This document shows positions 36,568 through 45,844 of a stretch of 64,000 nt of DNA, piece by piece. The stretch lies in contig NZ_CP064942.1 in the NCBI RefSeq assembly GCF_015679265.1, forward strand, positions 248,001-312,000. The letters are read 5' to 3'. The notes beneath the pieces were generated by a model, which was not told the origin of the DNA, searched no databases, and was given only the letters and a program-made list of their open reading frames with translations. Each line of letters starts with the position of its first letter. Position 1 is the first letter of the stretch. This DNA is from Pontivivens ytuae (GTDB lineage Bacteria; Pseudomonadota; Alphaproteobacteria; Rhodobacterales; Rhodobacteraceae). The position numbers and the translations under genes are program-made.

Positions 36568-37875
36568 ATGAAACTCATGACACTCGCTACCGAGGCGGCC
36601 GACACCGCCCGTACCCCCGCGCGCGGCGGGGCCTTCTACCGCATGGTCTGGAAGTGGCACTTCCTCGCCTCTCTCTATGTCCTGCCGTTCATGCTGATGC
36701 TCTCGCTGACCGGCGGCATCTACCTCTACAAGCCGCAGATCGAGGAGGCGATCTACGCCGACCGCCTCAACGTGACGCCTGCGGGCGCCGTCCTGCCCCT
36801 CGAGGAGCAGGTGGCCGCGGTCGAGGCAGAGGCCGGCATCACCCGCATGCGCGGGATCCTCGTCGAGGACGACCCGGGCCGCTCGGTCCGCATCGAGTTC
36901 AACGATGCGGAGGGCGTGCGCTCCTACGCCTGGGTGAACCCCTACACGGCCGAGGTTCTGGCGACGGCACCGCGCGACGCCATGGCGATGCAGGTGCTGC
37001 GCAAGTTCCATGGCGAGCTCCTGCTGGGTGATTTCGGCACGAAGTTCGTGGAGCTCGCCGCCCATTGGGCCATCGTGATGTTCGTGACCGGCGCCATCCT
37101 GTGGTGGCCGCGCGGGCAACGGACGTTCAAGGACGCGGTCAGCCCGCCCAAGGGCACCGGCCGCGCCTGGTGGCGGGAGACGCATCTGTTCACCGGTATG
37201 CTCGCCACCGTGCTGATCGTGCCGATCATTATCTCCGGCCTGCCGTGGACTGATGTGTGGGGCGGCTCGCTCTCCCAGATCCAGGAGCGCACCGGTCAGG
37301 CGTCGAAGAGCCTGCGCTTCGGCGGCAACGTGCCGGGCTCGACCGCGGACAGCGGTACGCCGATCGGCCACGAGGCGGTGCTCGCCGTGGCACAGGCCGA
37401 GGGGCTGGTCAGCCCGTGGGAGATGCGCCCGCCCAGTGACGCCGCAGGGGCTTACTGGATCCGCTCGGCCAGCCTCGACCGCTATGAGCAGACGGAGCTG
37501 ATCGTCGACCAGTACACAGGCGCGGTCAACGCCCGCGTGGACTTCACCGACAATCCCGGCGTGGCGCAGGCGGTTTCGCTGGGGATCTCGTTCCACCAGG
37601 GCGAGCTCTACGGCTGGGTCAACATCGTGCAGAACACGGTGGCGGCGCTGCTGGGTGCCACCCTCGCGATCACCGGCTTCGTCGCGTGGTGGATGCGCCG
37701 CCCGGCAGGCAAGCTCGGCGTGCCGGAGGCGCCGGAGGGGCGGCTGGGCACCGGCATGATCGTGCTCGCCATCGGCCTGATGATCCTGTTCCCGCTGATG
37801 GGTGCCTCGCTGCTGGTGGCGCTGGCGCTCGACTGGCTGATCTTCCGCAGGCTCGGCTGGTTCCGCGCCGCCTGA
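36568..37875 (+). CDS. PepSY-associated transmembrane protein, copy 1
   Basis: 435 residues with four membrane helices (about 30-50, 165-185, 210-230, 355-430). Two PepSY-type periplasmic regions are present (ITRMRGILVEDDPGR and the second about 270-330). Conserved segments include FYRMVWKWHFLASLYVLPF and ALLGATLAITGFVAWWMRRP. Such proteins are found beside TonB-dependent receptors and may reduce ferric siderophores, though this is not proven. The next gene is a close paralogue. Confidence 0.85.
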   Translation: MKLMTLATEAADTARTPARGGAFYRMVWKWHFLASLYVLPFMLMLSLTGGIYLYKPQIEEAIYADRLNVTPAGAVLPLEEQVAAVEAEAGITRMRGILVEDDPGRSVRIEFNDAEGVRSYAWVNPYTAEVLATAPRDAMAMQVLRKFHGELLLGDFGTKFVELAAHWAIVMFVTGAILWWPRGQRTFKDAVSPPKGTGRAWWRETHLFTGMLATVLIVPIIISGLPWTDVWGGSLSQIQERTGQASKSLRFGGNVPGSTADSGTPIGHEAVLAVAQAEGLVSPWEMRPPSDAAGAYWIRSASLDRYEQTELIVDQYTGAVNARVDFTDNPGVAQAVSLGISFHQGELYGWVNIVQNTVAALLGATLAITGFVAWWMRRPAGKLGVPEAPEGRLGTGMIVLAIGLMILFPLMGASLLVALALDWLIFRRLGWFRAA

Positions 37876-37896
37876 CGGCGCAGATATCGCTAAGAT

Positions 37897-37920
37897 CGGG
37901 AGCGGGCAGGTCCGCTCCCG
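37897..37920 (+). terminator. Hairpin after PepSY copy 1
   Basis: Nine-nt arms (CGGGAGCGG and CCGCTCCCG) with a 6-nt loop, 22 nt past the stop, followed by only two T. It may be a weak terminator separating the two PepSY genes. Confidence 0.5.
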
Positions 37921-38195
37921 TTCCTCCGGGGCGGGAGGCTGCGGATCCGCCCTCCCAGCAACTCATGATTGCATCAACTCTGGGTTGAGTTACGCTGGCG
38001 CCATGCACGCCGCACTCCCCTACGCCGCCTTCCGCAGCGTTCCTGAATTCATGCCTGCCCGCCCTGCCGCCCTTCGCAGCGGTAGCGTTGTTGCGCGTGA
38101 ATCGGCAGCGTGGAGCGGAGCGCCTCCGGCCCGCCCGCCGCCGCACCGTCCTGAACTCTGATTGGGGCATCAGACAGGTCGAGGGGACGGTTTCA
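37921..38195. other. Intergenic region upstream of PepSY copy 2
   Basis: Part of a 320-nt gap (37876-38195). It holds an AT-richer patch near 37965-37995 with CAACTC and GTTGAG inverted halves, a possible promoter/operator of the second PepSY gene. No gene is visible. Confidence 0.35.
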
Positions 38196-39512
38196 ATGAC
38201 ATTCGCGACGGCGGCGATCCGGCCGCCCCGTCAGGTCGCGCGCGGCGGCCTGCTCTACCGCATCGTCTGGCGGTGGCATTTCCTCGCCGCCCTCTACGTG
38301 CTGCCGTTCCTCTTCGTGATGTCGGCGAGCGGCGGGCTCTACCTTCTGAAGCCGCGGATCGACGGGTTTCTCTATGCCGACCGCCTGCATGTCGCGGCCG
38401 AGGGCGCGTGGCAGCCGCTCGACGCGCAGGTGATGGCGCTGCACGAGGCGGAGGGGATCTCGCGGCTGCATGGGGTGCTGGTCTCGGACGATCCGAACCG
38501 CTCGGTGCGCATCGATTTCAACGATCCCTTCGGCGTGCGCTCCTACGCCTGGATCGATCCCTACACGCTCGACCTGCTGGGTGTCAGCGCGCGCGACACC
38601 ATGCCGACGGAGCTTTTGCGGCGGCTCCACGGGGAGCTCCTGATGGGCGAGACGGGAGCACTGCTCATCGAGCTCGCCGCGCACTGGTCGCTGGTCCTCT
38701 TCGCCACGGGCGTGATCCTGTGGTGGCCGCGCGGCGCACGCCGCCTGCGCGACGCCATCGCCCTGCCCCGCGGCAAGGGCCGGGCGTGGTGGCGGCAGGG
38801 GCACCTCTTCGTCGGCATGCTCGCCACGCTGCTGACGGTGCCGCTGCTGCTCACCAGCCTGCCGATGACGCCGATCTGGGGCGGCGCCCTGTCCCGCGTG
38901 CAGGAGAGTACGGCCCAGGCGCCGCGGAGCCTCGAAGCCGGCACGCCCATTCCTGCCTCCCTGCCTATGGGGCGGGCGCCCATTGGGCTCGAGGCGGCAC
39001 TCCACACCGCGATTCACGCCGAGATCCCGCCGCCCTGGGAGGTCCGGCCCTCCCCCGACGCCGCCGGTCCCTACATCATCGCCTCGGCCAGCACCGACCG
39101 GACGCAGCAGGGCGAGATCGCGCTCGACAAGTATACCGGCGCCCTCCTCTCCCGCCTCGACTTCGCCGACGATCCGCCGGTCGCCCGCGCCGTGGAGCAG
39201 GCGGTGGCGTTCCATCAGGGAGAGCTCTACGGCAAGCCCAACCGCTACCAGAACGCTCTGGCGGCCTTCCTGGGGATGCTGCTCTCGGTCTCCGGCTTCG
39301 TTGTGTGGTGGATGCGGCGGCCCGCGGGATCGCTGGGCGTGCCGCAGGCGCCGGACCTGCCGGTGGGCACCGGGATGATCGCGCTCGCGATTGGGCTGAT
39401 GGTGCTTCTGCCGCTTGTCGGAGCCTCGCTGGCGCTGGCCCTTGCACTCGACCGGCTGCTGATCCGCCAGCTCGGCCGGCTGCGCGCACGACCGGCCCCG
39501 AGCCGCCTTTGA
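38196..39512 (+). CDS. PepSY-associated transmembrane protein, copy 2
   Basis: 438 residues from ATG 38196 (the frame extends upstream without good similarity). It is collinear with the gene at 36568: LLYRIVWRWHFLAALYVLPF at the start, VILWWPRGARRLRDAIALP in the middle and SGFVVWWMRRPAGSLGVP at the end, so it arose by tandem duplication. It has the same topology and presumed PepSY/iron-reductase-type function. It is followed by a YqaA-type gene. Confidence 0.85.
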   Translation: MTFATAAIRPPRQVARGGLLYRIVWRWHFLAALYVLPFLFVMSASGGLYLLKPRIDGFLYADRLHVAAEGAWQPLDAQVMALHEAEGISRLHGVLVSDDPNRSVRIDFNDPFGVRSYAWIDPYTLDLLGVSARDTMPTELLRRLHGELLMGETGALLIELAAHWSLVLFATGVILWWPRGARRLRDAIALPRGKGRAWWRQGHLFVGMLATLLTVPLLLTSLPMTPIWGGALSRVQESTAQAPRSLEAGTPIPASLPMGRAPIGLEAALHTAIHAEIPPPWEVRPSPDAAGPYIIASASTDRTQQGEIALDKYTGALLSRLDFADDPPVARAVEQAVAFHQGELYGKPNRYQNALAAFLGMLLSVSGFVVWWMRRPAGSLGVPQAPDLPVGTGMIALAIGLMVLLPLVGASLALALALDRLLIRQLGRLRARPAPSRL

Positions 39513-39545
39513 AAGCCGGGCGCGCCGGGCCATCTCAGCGCGGGG

Positions 39546-39980
39546 ATGATGGCGGATATCGCACAGCTCGGCGGACTGTTCCTCGCGGCCTTCGGGGCGG
39601 CGACGCTGCTCCCCTTCCAGTCGGAGATCGTGCTCGTCGGCCTGCTGATCGCCGGTGATCTCGGCTGGCTGCCGCTCCTGATCGTGGCGAGCATCGGCAA
39701 CATCCTCGGCTCCGTCGTCAACTGGCTGATGGGCCGCGGCATCGAGCATTTCCGCCACCGCCGCTGGTGGCCGGTGAGCGAGGCGCAGATGGACCGCGCC
39801 CAGCGCTGGTACGGCAAGTACGGCGTGTGGACGCTGCTCCTGAGCTGGGCGCCGCTGGGCGATCCGGTCACGGTGGTGGCGGGCGTGATGCGGACGCCGT
39901 TCTGGCTGTTCCTGCTGCTCGTCACCATCGCGAAGACTGGACGCTATGCCGTCGTCGTCTGGCTGACGCTCTCCGTCTGA
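39546..39980 (+). CDS. YqaA/DedA family membrane protein (VTT domain)
   Basis: 144 residues with four to five membrane helices. It resembles Escherichia coli YqaA: LGGLFLAAFGAATLLPFQSEIVLVGLL, then GNILGSVVNWLMGRGIEHFR and the RAQRWYGKYGVWTLLLSWAPLGDPVT loop of the VTT/DedA family. These proteins are linked to lipid or small-molecule flipping. It is close behind PepSY copy 2. Confidence 0.85.
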   Translation: MMADIAQLGGLFLAAFGAATLLPFQSEIVLVGLLIAGDLGWLPLLIVASIGNILGSVVNWLMGRGIEHFRHRRWWPVSEAQMDRAQRWYGKYGVWTLLLSWAPLGDPVTVVAGVMRTPFWLFLLLVTIAKTGRYAVVVWLTLSV

Positions 39981-40041
39981 AAGGCTTTCTTAAGCTCCAC
40001 CGGTGCAGGGTGCCCGTGCCGACCAGAACGGAGCCGCCGCG

Positions 40042-40695
40042 TTGAGCAAAATTCCGAGCATACGCCGCCTCGGACACCTGACCTATGTCACCGTGGGCCC
40101 GGCGCGGATCGCCGCCTGCGTGATCCTGCTCGCCCAGCGGGCCGCGATGGATCCCGACGTGGCCACACCGCCGCAGGCCGCGGCGCAGCGCGCGCTCGAC
40201 CGGCTCGACGCCGCGGTCCGGCTGCTGCAGGGCGGCCTCGCCGCGGAGCAGCGGGCCGTCGACGTCACCCCCGGGGCGGACGTCGCCCCCGCCCGCTCCG
40301 CCGCGCGCCAGGCGCTGGAGGAGCTTCAGGGCCACGCGGGCCGGGACGCCGACGCGCTCGCAAGCCGCCTGCGCCGCGCGCCGGACCTCACCCAGCTCTG
40401 CCTCGTCACGCTGGAAGAGCGGATCACCGATTACCTCTCCAAGGTCGAGGACGACGTCGCCCGGATCGAGAGGGAGCTGCTCCGCCAGGAACGCACCGAC
40501 CTCACCCGCTCCCTGCGCCAGCTGGAGAATGTGGGCCGCAGCATCGAGCTGATCGCCATCAATGCGGGGGTCGAGGCCGCGCGCGCCGGCACCGCGGGTG
40601 CGGGGCTGCGGGTGATCGCGGGCGAGATGCAGCGCCTCTCCCACGGGATGGGCAGCTTCCTCGACGACATGGGCCGCCGGATCCGCGACCTCTGA
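40042..40695 (+). CDS. Soluble protein with MCP-like signalling-hairpin segment
   Basis: 217 residues from a TTG at 40042 with GGAG upstream; a GTG at 40003 lacks a ribosome site. Residues about 20-165 are helical and Ala/Leu-rich, likely coiled coil. Near the C-terminus, [16 protein letters not shown] and then [13 protein letters not shown] reproduce the tip of the methyl-accepting chemotaxis hairpin (usual LLALNAAIEAARAGE and AVVAxEVRxLA). There is no long membrane helix, sensor or HAMP. It is adjacent to, and in the same direction as, ispH. It may be a cytoplasmic chemoreceptor-like scaffold or a degenerate receptor; I do not know its function. Confidence 0.6.
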   Translation: MSKIPSIRRLGHLTYVTVGPARIAACVILLAQRAAMDPDVATPPQAAAQRALDRLDAAVRLLQGGLAAEQRAVDVTPGADVAPARSAARQALEELQGHAGRDADALASRLRRAPDLTQLCLVTLEERITDYLSKVEDDVARIERELLRQERTDLTRSLRQLENVGRSIELIAINAGVEAARAGTAGAGLRVIAGEMQRLSHGMGSFLDDMGRRIRDL

Positions 40696-40763
40696 CCGCG
40701 CGCCCCTTTCGGAGAGCCGCTCCCTCGGTCTATATGAGGCCAGAGAAGCCGGAGACCGAGCCC

Positions 40764-41711
40764 ATGCCGCCGCTGACCATCCACCTCGCCGCCCCGCGCG
40801 GCTTCTGCGCCGGGGTCGACCGCGCGATCAAGATCGTCGAGATGGCGCTCGAGAAATGGGGCGCGCCGGTCTACGTTCGGCACGAAATCGTCCACAACCG
40901 CTACGTCGTCGACGGCCTGCGCGAAAAGGGTGCGGTCTTCGTCGAGGAGCTCGACGACTGCCCCCCCGACCGGCCCGTGATCTTCTCCGCCCACGGCGTG
41001 CCGAAGGCGGTCCCGGCGGAGGCCGAGCGGCGACAGATGCTCTATGTCGACGCCACCTGCCCGCTGGTGAGCAAGGTCCATATCGAGGCCGAGCGCCACC
41101 ACGCCAACGGCCTGCAGATGGTCATGATCGGCCATGAGGGGCACCCGGAGACGGTCGGCACCATGGGCCAGCTCCCCCCCGGCGAGGTGCTGCTGGTCGA
41201 GACGCCCGCAGACGTGGCCGGCCTGGAACCGCGCGACCCCGAGAAGCTCGCCTACATAACCCAGACCACCCTGAGCGTGGACGACACGGCGGAGATCGTG
41301 GCGGCCCTGACCGCCCGCTTCCCCGTCATCGTCGGTCCGCACAAGGAGGACATCTGCTACGCCACCACCAATCGGCAGGAGGCCGTGAAGGCAGTTGCGC
41401 CGAAGGTGGATGCGCTGCTGGTGATCGGCGCGCCCAACTCGTCCAACTCCAAGCGGCTAGTAGAGGTGGGGGCGAAGGCGGGCTGCGCCTATTCCCAGCT
41501 CGTCCAACGCGCCGCCGACATCGACTGGCGCGCCCTCGATGGCATCCGCCATCTCGGCATCACGGCAGGGGCGAGCGCGCCGGAAGTGCTGATCGAGGAG
41601 GTCATCGACGCCTTCCGCACCCGCTACGACGTCACCGTCGAGGTGGTCGAGACCGCCCAGGAAAACGTCGAGTTCAAGGTGCCGAGGGTCCTGCGCCAAC
41701 CGGCAGCGTAA
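40764..41711 (+). CDS. ispH: 4-hydroxy-3-methylbut-2-enyl diphosphate reductase
   Basis: 315 residues. The three cluster cysteines are in [22 protein letters not shown] and [11 protein letters not shown]; the conserved histidines are in VRHEIVHN and FSAHGVPK. IspH is the last step of the MEP isoprenoid pathway and holds a [4Fe-4S] cluster. Start: ATG 40764 with GGAGA upstream; an in-frame ATG at 40734 is less likely. Confidence 0.96.
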   Translation: MPPLTIHLAAPRGFCAGVDRAIKIVEMALEKWGAPVYVRHEIVHNRYVVDGLREKGAVFVEELDDCPPDRPVIFSAHGVPKAVPAEAERRQMLYVDATCPLVSKVHIEAERHHANGLQMVMIGHEGHPETVGTMGQLPPGEVLLVETPADVAGLEPRDPEKLAYITQTTLSVDDTAEIVAALTARFPVIVGPHKEDICYATTNRQEAVKAVAPKVDALLVIGAPNSSNSKRLVEVGAKAGCAYSQLVQRAADIDWRALDGIRHLGITAGASAPEVLIEEVIDAFRTRYDVTVEVVETAQENVEFKVPRVLRQPAA

Positions 41712-41765
41712 GGTACGCATGTAGGCAGCCAGCCTAGACGCCGTGAGGGAGACCGGCGGTTGGGC

Positions 41766-42239
41766 TCAGGTGTCGATGTCAAGCAAGGCCGACAGGTCCC
41801 GCTGCTCGGCGCCATCGAAGATGATCGATGTCTCGATCCGGTGAACCTCTTCCCGCGACGAAAAACGCTCGACCACCACGCGGTGCAGGTGCGCGGTGTC
41901 TCGCGTGACCAGTTCCACGATCGCATCGAACCTGCCGCTGATCATCCACGCCGCGCGCACCTCGGCGATCTCCAGCACGTCGTGGACAAAGGCATCGAGG
42001 TTGGATTTCTCGTGCTCCGACATCTGAACGAACAGGAGTGCCCTCAGCGACAGACCGAGCTGCCCCAGATCCACGTCGAGATGCGCACCGGAGACGAGGT
42101 CGCTGTTGAGAAGACGCTTGGTGCGCTCATGCACGCTCGACGGTGAGAGGGCGACGGCATCGGCGAGCTCTTTGTTGGTCGTCCGGACATTCTTCGACAA
42201 CAGGGCCAGTATCCTGCGATCGGTTCGGTCAAGCTCCAT
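41766..42239 (-). CDS. Lrp/AsnC family transcriptional regulator
   Basis: 157 residues from ATG 42239. Lrp HTH: ELDRTDRRILALLSKNVRTTNKELADAVALSPSSVHERTKRL; a C-terminal RAM (ligand) domain with WMISGRFDAIVELVTRD follows. It is divergent from the DUF2000 gene, a pair repeatedly seen, and likely regulates it. The ligand is unknown. Confidence 0.9.
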   Translation of the reverse strand: MELDRTDRRILALLSKNVRTTNKELADAVALSPSSVHERTKRLLNSDLVSGAHLDVDLGQLGLSLRALLFVQMSEHEKSNLDAFVHDVLEIAEVRAAWMISGRFDAIVELVTRDTAHLHRVVVERFSSREEVHRIETSIIFDGAEQRDLSALLDIDT

Positions 42240-42368
42240 CGTCGCGCCCTCATATCGGAAATGCTTCGTTTGTTGGGTTCGTCCGCACATCCTATCCTGC
42301 CTGAAGCACTTCCCACCAAACAATCATTGGTGAGCGCGCATGGATGACAAAGATAGTTAGGCACAACC

Positions 42369-42776
42369 TTGTTCGACACGAAAATCTCTCTGATCGTCCG
42401 GGACGATCTGCTGGACTGGCAAAAGCTGAACGTGACCGCCTTCCTGACGAGCGGCGTTCTCGGCGCCGATCCCGATCTTCTGGGCGAGCGCTACGAGGAT
42501 GCCAGCGGCCGCAGCTACCGGCCCTTGATCATCCAGCCGATGATCGTACTCACGACGGACCGCGACGGGTTGAAGCGGATCCATAGCCGGGCGCTGACGC
42601 GCGGCATGGATATGGCGATCTACATCGAAGAGATGTTCGCAACCGGCCACGATGCCGCCAACCGCGCGGCGGTCAGGGCATGTGAAACCGAGGCGCTGAA
42701 CCTCGTCGGCCTCGCCCTGCGCGACGACAGGAAAGCGGTCGACAAGGTCACCAAGGGTGCGAAGATGCATCCGTGA
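42369..42776 (+). CDS. DUF2000 family protein
   Basis: 135 residues, starting from TTG at 42369. Family features: KISLIVRDDLLDWQKLNVTAFL at the start and GRSYRPLIIQPMIVL in the middle. Function unknown. It is divergent from an Lrp-family regulator. The 129-nt gap contains TTGTTGGG and CCCACCAAACAA, imperfect inverted halves that might be the regulator site. Confidence 0.85.
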   Translation: MFDTKISLIVRDDLLDWQKLNVTAFLTSGVLGADPDLLGERYEDASGRSYRPLIIQPMIVLTTDRDGLKRIHSRALTRGMDMAIYIEEMFATGHDAANRAAVRACETEALNLVGLALRDDRKAVDKVTKGAKMHP

Positions 42777-42856
42777 CGCCCGCGCTCGGATCCGAGCCAG
42801 CGGATCCGCGCGACGCTGGAGCCGCCAGTGGGGCCTCTGAAGCCAGCCATCTCCCA

Positions 42857-42890
42857 ACAAAAAAGGCGCCGCCCCGGGGGACGGCGCCTT
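42857..42890 (-). terminator. Rho-independent terminator of the TRAP binding-protein gene
   Basis: Arms AAGGCGCCG and CGGCGCCTT (42863-42871 and 42882-42890) with a GC-rich loop are followed on the minus strand by a run of T (42864-42859). It lies 18 nt past the dctP stop. It is the best classical terminator in the window. Confidence 0.88.
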
Positions 42891-42908
42891 CTGTGGGAAC
42901 GGTTAAGC

Positions 42909-43949
42909 TCAGGAGCTGCCGCCGGATTCCTCGGCCATCAGGGCGCGGGCGCGGTCGACCATGTCCTGGCCCGGCAGGTTGCGGGCGTTGGCTTCGGCGA
43001 TCCAGGCTTCGATCAGCGGGTCGGCGAGGTCGGCCCAGCGGGCGGTCTCCTCGGCGCTGAGCTCCACGATCGTGTTGCCGGCGCCCACAGCGCTTTCGCG
43101 GCCCGGCACATCGCCGGTATCCATCGCGCGGCCCGCGAAGGCCGAGGTCTCGAGGCCCGAGTTGGCGTCGATCACCGCCTTCAGATCGTCGGGCAGCGCA
43201 TTGTACGCGTCGTGGTTCATCGCCCAGACGAAGAAGGTGTTGTACATCGAACGCTCGCCGCCAAGCTCCGTGTGGCTCTCCGCCAGCTCCTGCACGCGCA
43301 GCGCGGGCACGATCTCCCACGGGATGACGCCGCCATCGACGACGCCCTTGGACAGTGCCTCGGGGAAGGCCGGGACCGGCATGCCGACCGGGGTGGCCCC
43401 CATGGATTCGAGCAGCGCATTGGCCTGCCGGGAGGGGCCGCGCAGCTTGAGGCCCGCCATGTCCTCCAGGCTCTCCACGCTGGTGTTGCCGGTGTGGATG
43501 ATGCCCGGCCCGTGCACGTGGACCGCGAGCACCTTCACGCCCGACAGCTCGTCGGCCAGGAACTCCTCGTAGAAGCGCCAGGCGGCGCGCGAGCTTTCCT
43601 CCGCACTCAGCGAGGTCATGAAGGGCAGCTCGAACGTCTCCGACCCCGGGAAGCGGCCCGGCGTGTAGGAGGGGATGAACCAGCCGCCATCGATCACGCC
43701 GTCGGCGATCTGCTGGTAGAGCGCGGGCGGCGCACCGCCGAGCTGCATCGACGGATATAGTTCAAAGTTTATACGTCCGTCGCTCTCGGCCTCGATCGCT
43801 TCACCCCAGGGGATCATGAAGTGCTTGGGCACCGACCCCTGATTCGAGATGAAATGCTGAAAGCGCAGCGTGACATCCTGTGCCGCCGCTTGCCCGGCGA
43901 GCCCCAGCGCCAGCGCGGCCGCGGCCGCGCCTTTGAGCAATGCGTTCAT
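42909..43949 (-). CDS. TRAP transporter solute-binding protein (DctP type)
   Basis: 346 residues from ATG 43949, with GGGAGA upstream. A signal peptide (cleavage about residue 21, AAA-Q) is followed by the DctP fold: TLRFQHFISNQGSVPKHFM, then GLKLRGPSRQANALLESMG containing the conserved carboxylate-binding arginine, and a C-terminal helix. No DctQ/DctM membrane genes are in the window, so it is an orphan or pairs with subunits elsewhere. The gene has its own terminator. The substrate is unknown. Confidence 0.88.
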   Translation of the reverse strand: MNALLKGAAAAALALGLAGQAAAQDVTLRFQHFISNQGSVPKHFMIPWGEAIEAESDGRINFELYPSMQLGGAPPALYQQIADGVIDGGWFIPSYTPGRFPGSETFELPFMTSLSAEESSRAAWRFYEEFLADELSGVKVLAVHVHGPGIIHTGNTSVESLEDMAGLKLRGPSRQANALLESMGATPVGMPVPAFPEALSKGVVDGGVIPWEIVPALRVQELAESHTELGGERSMYNTFFVWAMNHDAYNALPDDLKAVIDANSGLETSAFAGRAMDTGDVPGRESAVGAGNTIVELSAEETARWADLADPLIEAWIAEANARNLPGQDMVDRARALMAEESGGSS

Positions 43950-44107
43950 TGTCTTCTCCCTGTTGTCGGGCAGCTGGTCGAACCGCCGCCGGGCAAAATC
44001 TGAACCGTCCCGTTCACAACCGTCAACCCCCTCGCCGCGGTTGAGGGCTGCGCTAGCTTTTCGCCTCAAAGCGGTGCGCACCGCCCGCGCCGGATGGAGG
44101 AGATCCC

Positions 44108-45835
44108 ATGAAACGCCTGACGCTCGCCCTTCTCGCCGCCCTCCCCGCCGCGGCGCAGGACGCCTCTCCGCAGCCCGAGGCGGGCACCGGCCTGACCGAG
44201 CAGGGCGAGGCAACGGCGACCGAGTACATCGTGGCGGCCGCGAACCCGCTCGCCGCTCAGGCCGGGGCCGACGTGCTGGCCGCCGGCGGCTCCGCGGCGG
44301 ATGCGGCGGTGGCGGTGCAGATGATGCTCAACCTGGTGGAGCCGCAAAGCTCGGGCATCGGCGGCGGGGCCTTCGCTGTCTACTGGGACGCTTCCGAGGG
44401 GAGCCTTACCACCTTCGACGGGCGCGAAACAGCGCCGCAGGCCGCGCGGGAGGATTACTGGCTGGGAGCCGATGGAGAGCCGCCGGCGAGCTTTTGGGAC
44501 GCGGTGATCGGCGGCCGCTCGGTCGGGGTGCCGGGCACGCTGGCGCTGCTCGATCATATGCACGCCCGCCACGGCCGCACGCCCTGGGCGGACCTGCTGC
44601 AACCGACGATCGACATGGCGGAAGCGGGGTTCGAGATCAGCCCCCGCCTCGCCGCCTCCATCGAAGGGGCGATGGACCGCGACCTCGCCCGGTTCGAGGA
44701 GACCGCCGCCTACTTCTTCGAGGAGGACGGCAGCCCGAAGGCCGCGGGCACCACGCTCGCCAACCCCGCCTTCGCCCGCACCCTGCGCCTGATCGCCGCC
44801 GAGGGGATCGCACCGTTCTACACCGGCGCGATCGCGGGCGACATCGTCGCCGCCGTGCAGACCGAGAGCAATGCGGGGATCCTCACGCTGGAGGACTTCG
44901 CCGCCTACGAGGTGATCGAGCGCCCGCCGGTCTGCGTCACCTACCGCGTTCACGATGTCTGCGGCATGGGTCCGCCGTCCTCGGGCGCGCTGACGGTGGG
45001 CCAGATCCTCGGCATGCTCAACAGCTTCGAGCTCTCGGCGATGGAGCCGCCCTATGCCTGGCACATGTACCTGGAGGCCGCGCGCCTCGCCTATGCCGAC
45101 CGGGGCAAGTACATGGCCGACAGCGATTTCGTGGACATGCCGACCGAGGGGCTGATCGATCCAGAATACCTCGCCGACCGCGCGACGCTGATCGACCCGG
45201 TGACCAGCATGGGTGAGGCGGAGGCGGGGCTTCCGGCGTGGGACGAGACGCGCCTGTGGTCGCCCGACACCAGCCCCGACCGGGCGGGCACCTCTCATTT
45301 CGTGATCGTGGACCGGCACGGCGACATGATCTCGATGACCACGACGATCGAGACAGGGTTTGGCAGCCGCGTGATGACCAACGGGTTTCTGCTCAACAAC
45401 GAGCTTACCGATTTCTCCTTCCGGCCCGAGGGCGATGCGGGGCCGATCGCAAACCGGGTGGAGGGCGGCAAGCGGCCGCGCTCCTCCATGGCGCCGACCA
45501 TCGTGATGACGGACGGCGCGCCCTCGATTCTGATCGGCTCGCCCGGCGGCAGCCGGATCATCAACTACGTCGCGGGCTCGCTGGTGCAGATGATCGATTT
45601 CGGCATGGGCCCGCTCGCCGCGATCTCCGACGGGCACGTGGTCAACCGCAATGGCGCGACGGACCTTGAGGAGGGCAGCGACGCCGTGGAGTTCGAGACC
45701 GTGCTGCAGGAGCTGGGCCACGAGACCAACGTGCGCGACCTCAACTCCGGCCTCCATGTCGTGGCGATCGGGGAGGACGGCACGATGACCGGCGCCGCCG
45801 ACCCCCGCCGCGAAGGTGCCGTGATCGGGGAGTAG
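44108..45835 (+). CDS. ggt: Gamma-glutamyltransferase (secreted)
   Basis: 575 residues with a signal peptide (about 1-16). Canonical GGT: SGIGGGAFAVYW, FDGRETAP, and the autocatalytic Thr in RAGTSHFVIVD, then ETGFGSRVMTNGFLLNNELTDF and GSPGGSRIINYV. In the periplasm it cleaves glutathione and other gamma-glutamyl compounds. It is divergent from dctP. The next gene, a membrane protein, starts 10 nt after it. Confidence 0.93.
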   Translation: MKRLTLALLAALPAAAQDASPQPEAGTGLTEQGEATATEYIVAAANPLAAQAGADVLAAGGSAADAAVAVQMMLNLVEPQSSGIGGGAFAVYWDASEGSLTTFDGRETAPQAAREDYWLGADGEPPASFWDAVIGGRSVGVPGTLALLDHMHARHGRTPWADLLQPTIDMAEAGFEISPRLAASIEGAMDRDLARFEETAAYFFEEDGSPKAAGTTLANPAFARTLRLIAAEGIAPFYTGAIAGDIVAAVQTESNAGILTLEDFAAYEVIERPPVCVTYRVHDVCGMGPPSSGALTVGQILGMLNSFELSAMEPPYAWHMYLEAARLAYADRGKYMADSDFVDMPTEGLIDPEYLADRATLIDPVTSMGEAEAGLPAWDETRLWSPDTSPDRAGTSHFVIVDRHGDMISMTTTIETGFGSRVMTNGFLLNNELTDFSFRPEGDAGPIANRVEGGKRPRSSMAPTIVMTDGAPSILIGSPGGSRIINYVAGSLVQMIDFGMGPLAAISDGHVVNRNGATDLEEGSDAVEFETVLQELGHETNVRDLNSGLHVVAIGEDGTMTGAADPRREGAVIGE

Positions 45836-45844
45836 CGCGCGCCG

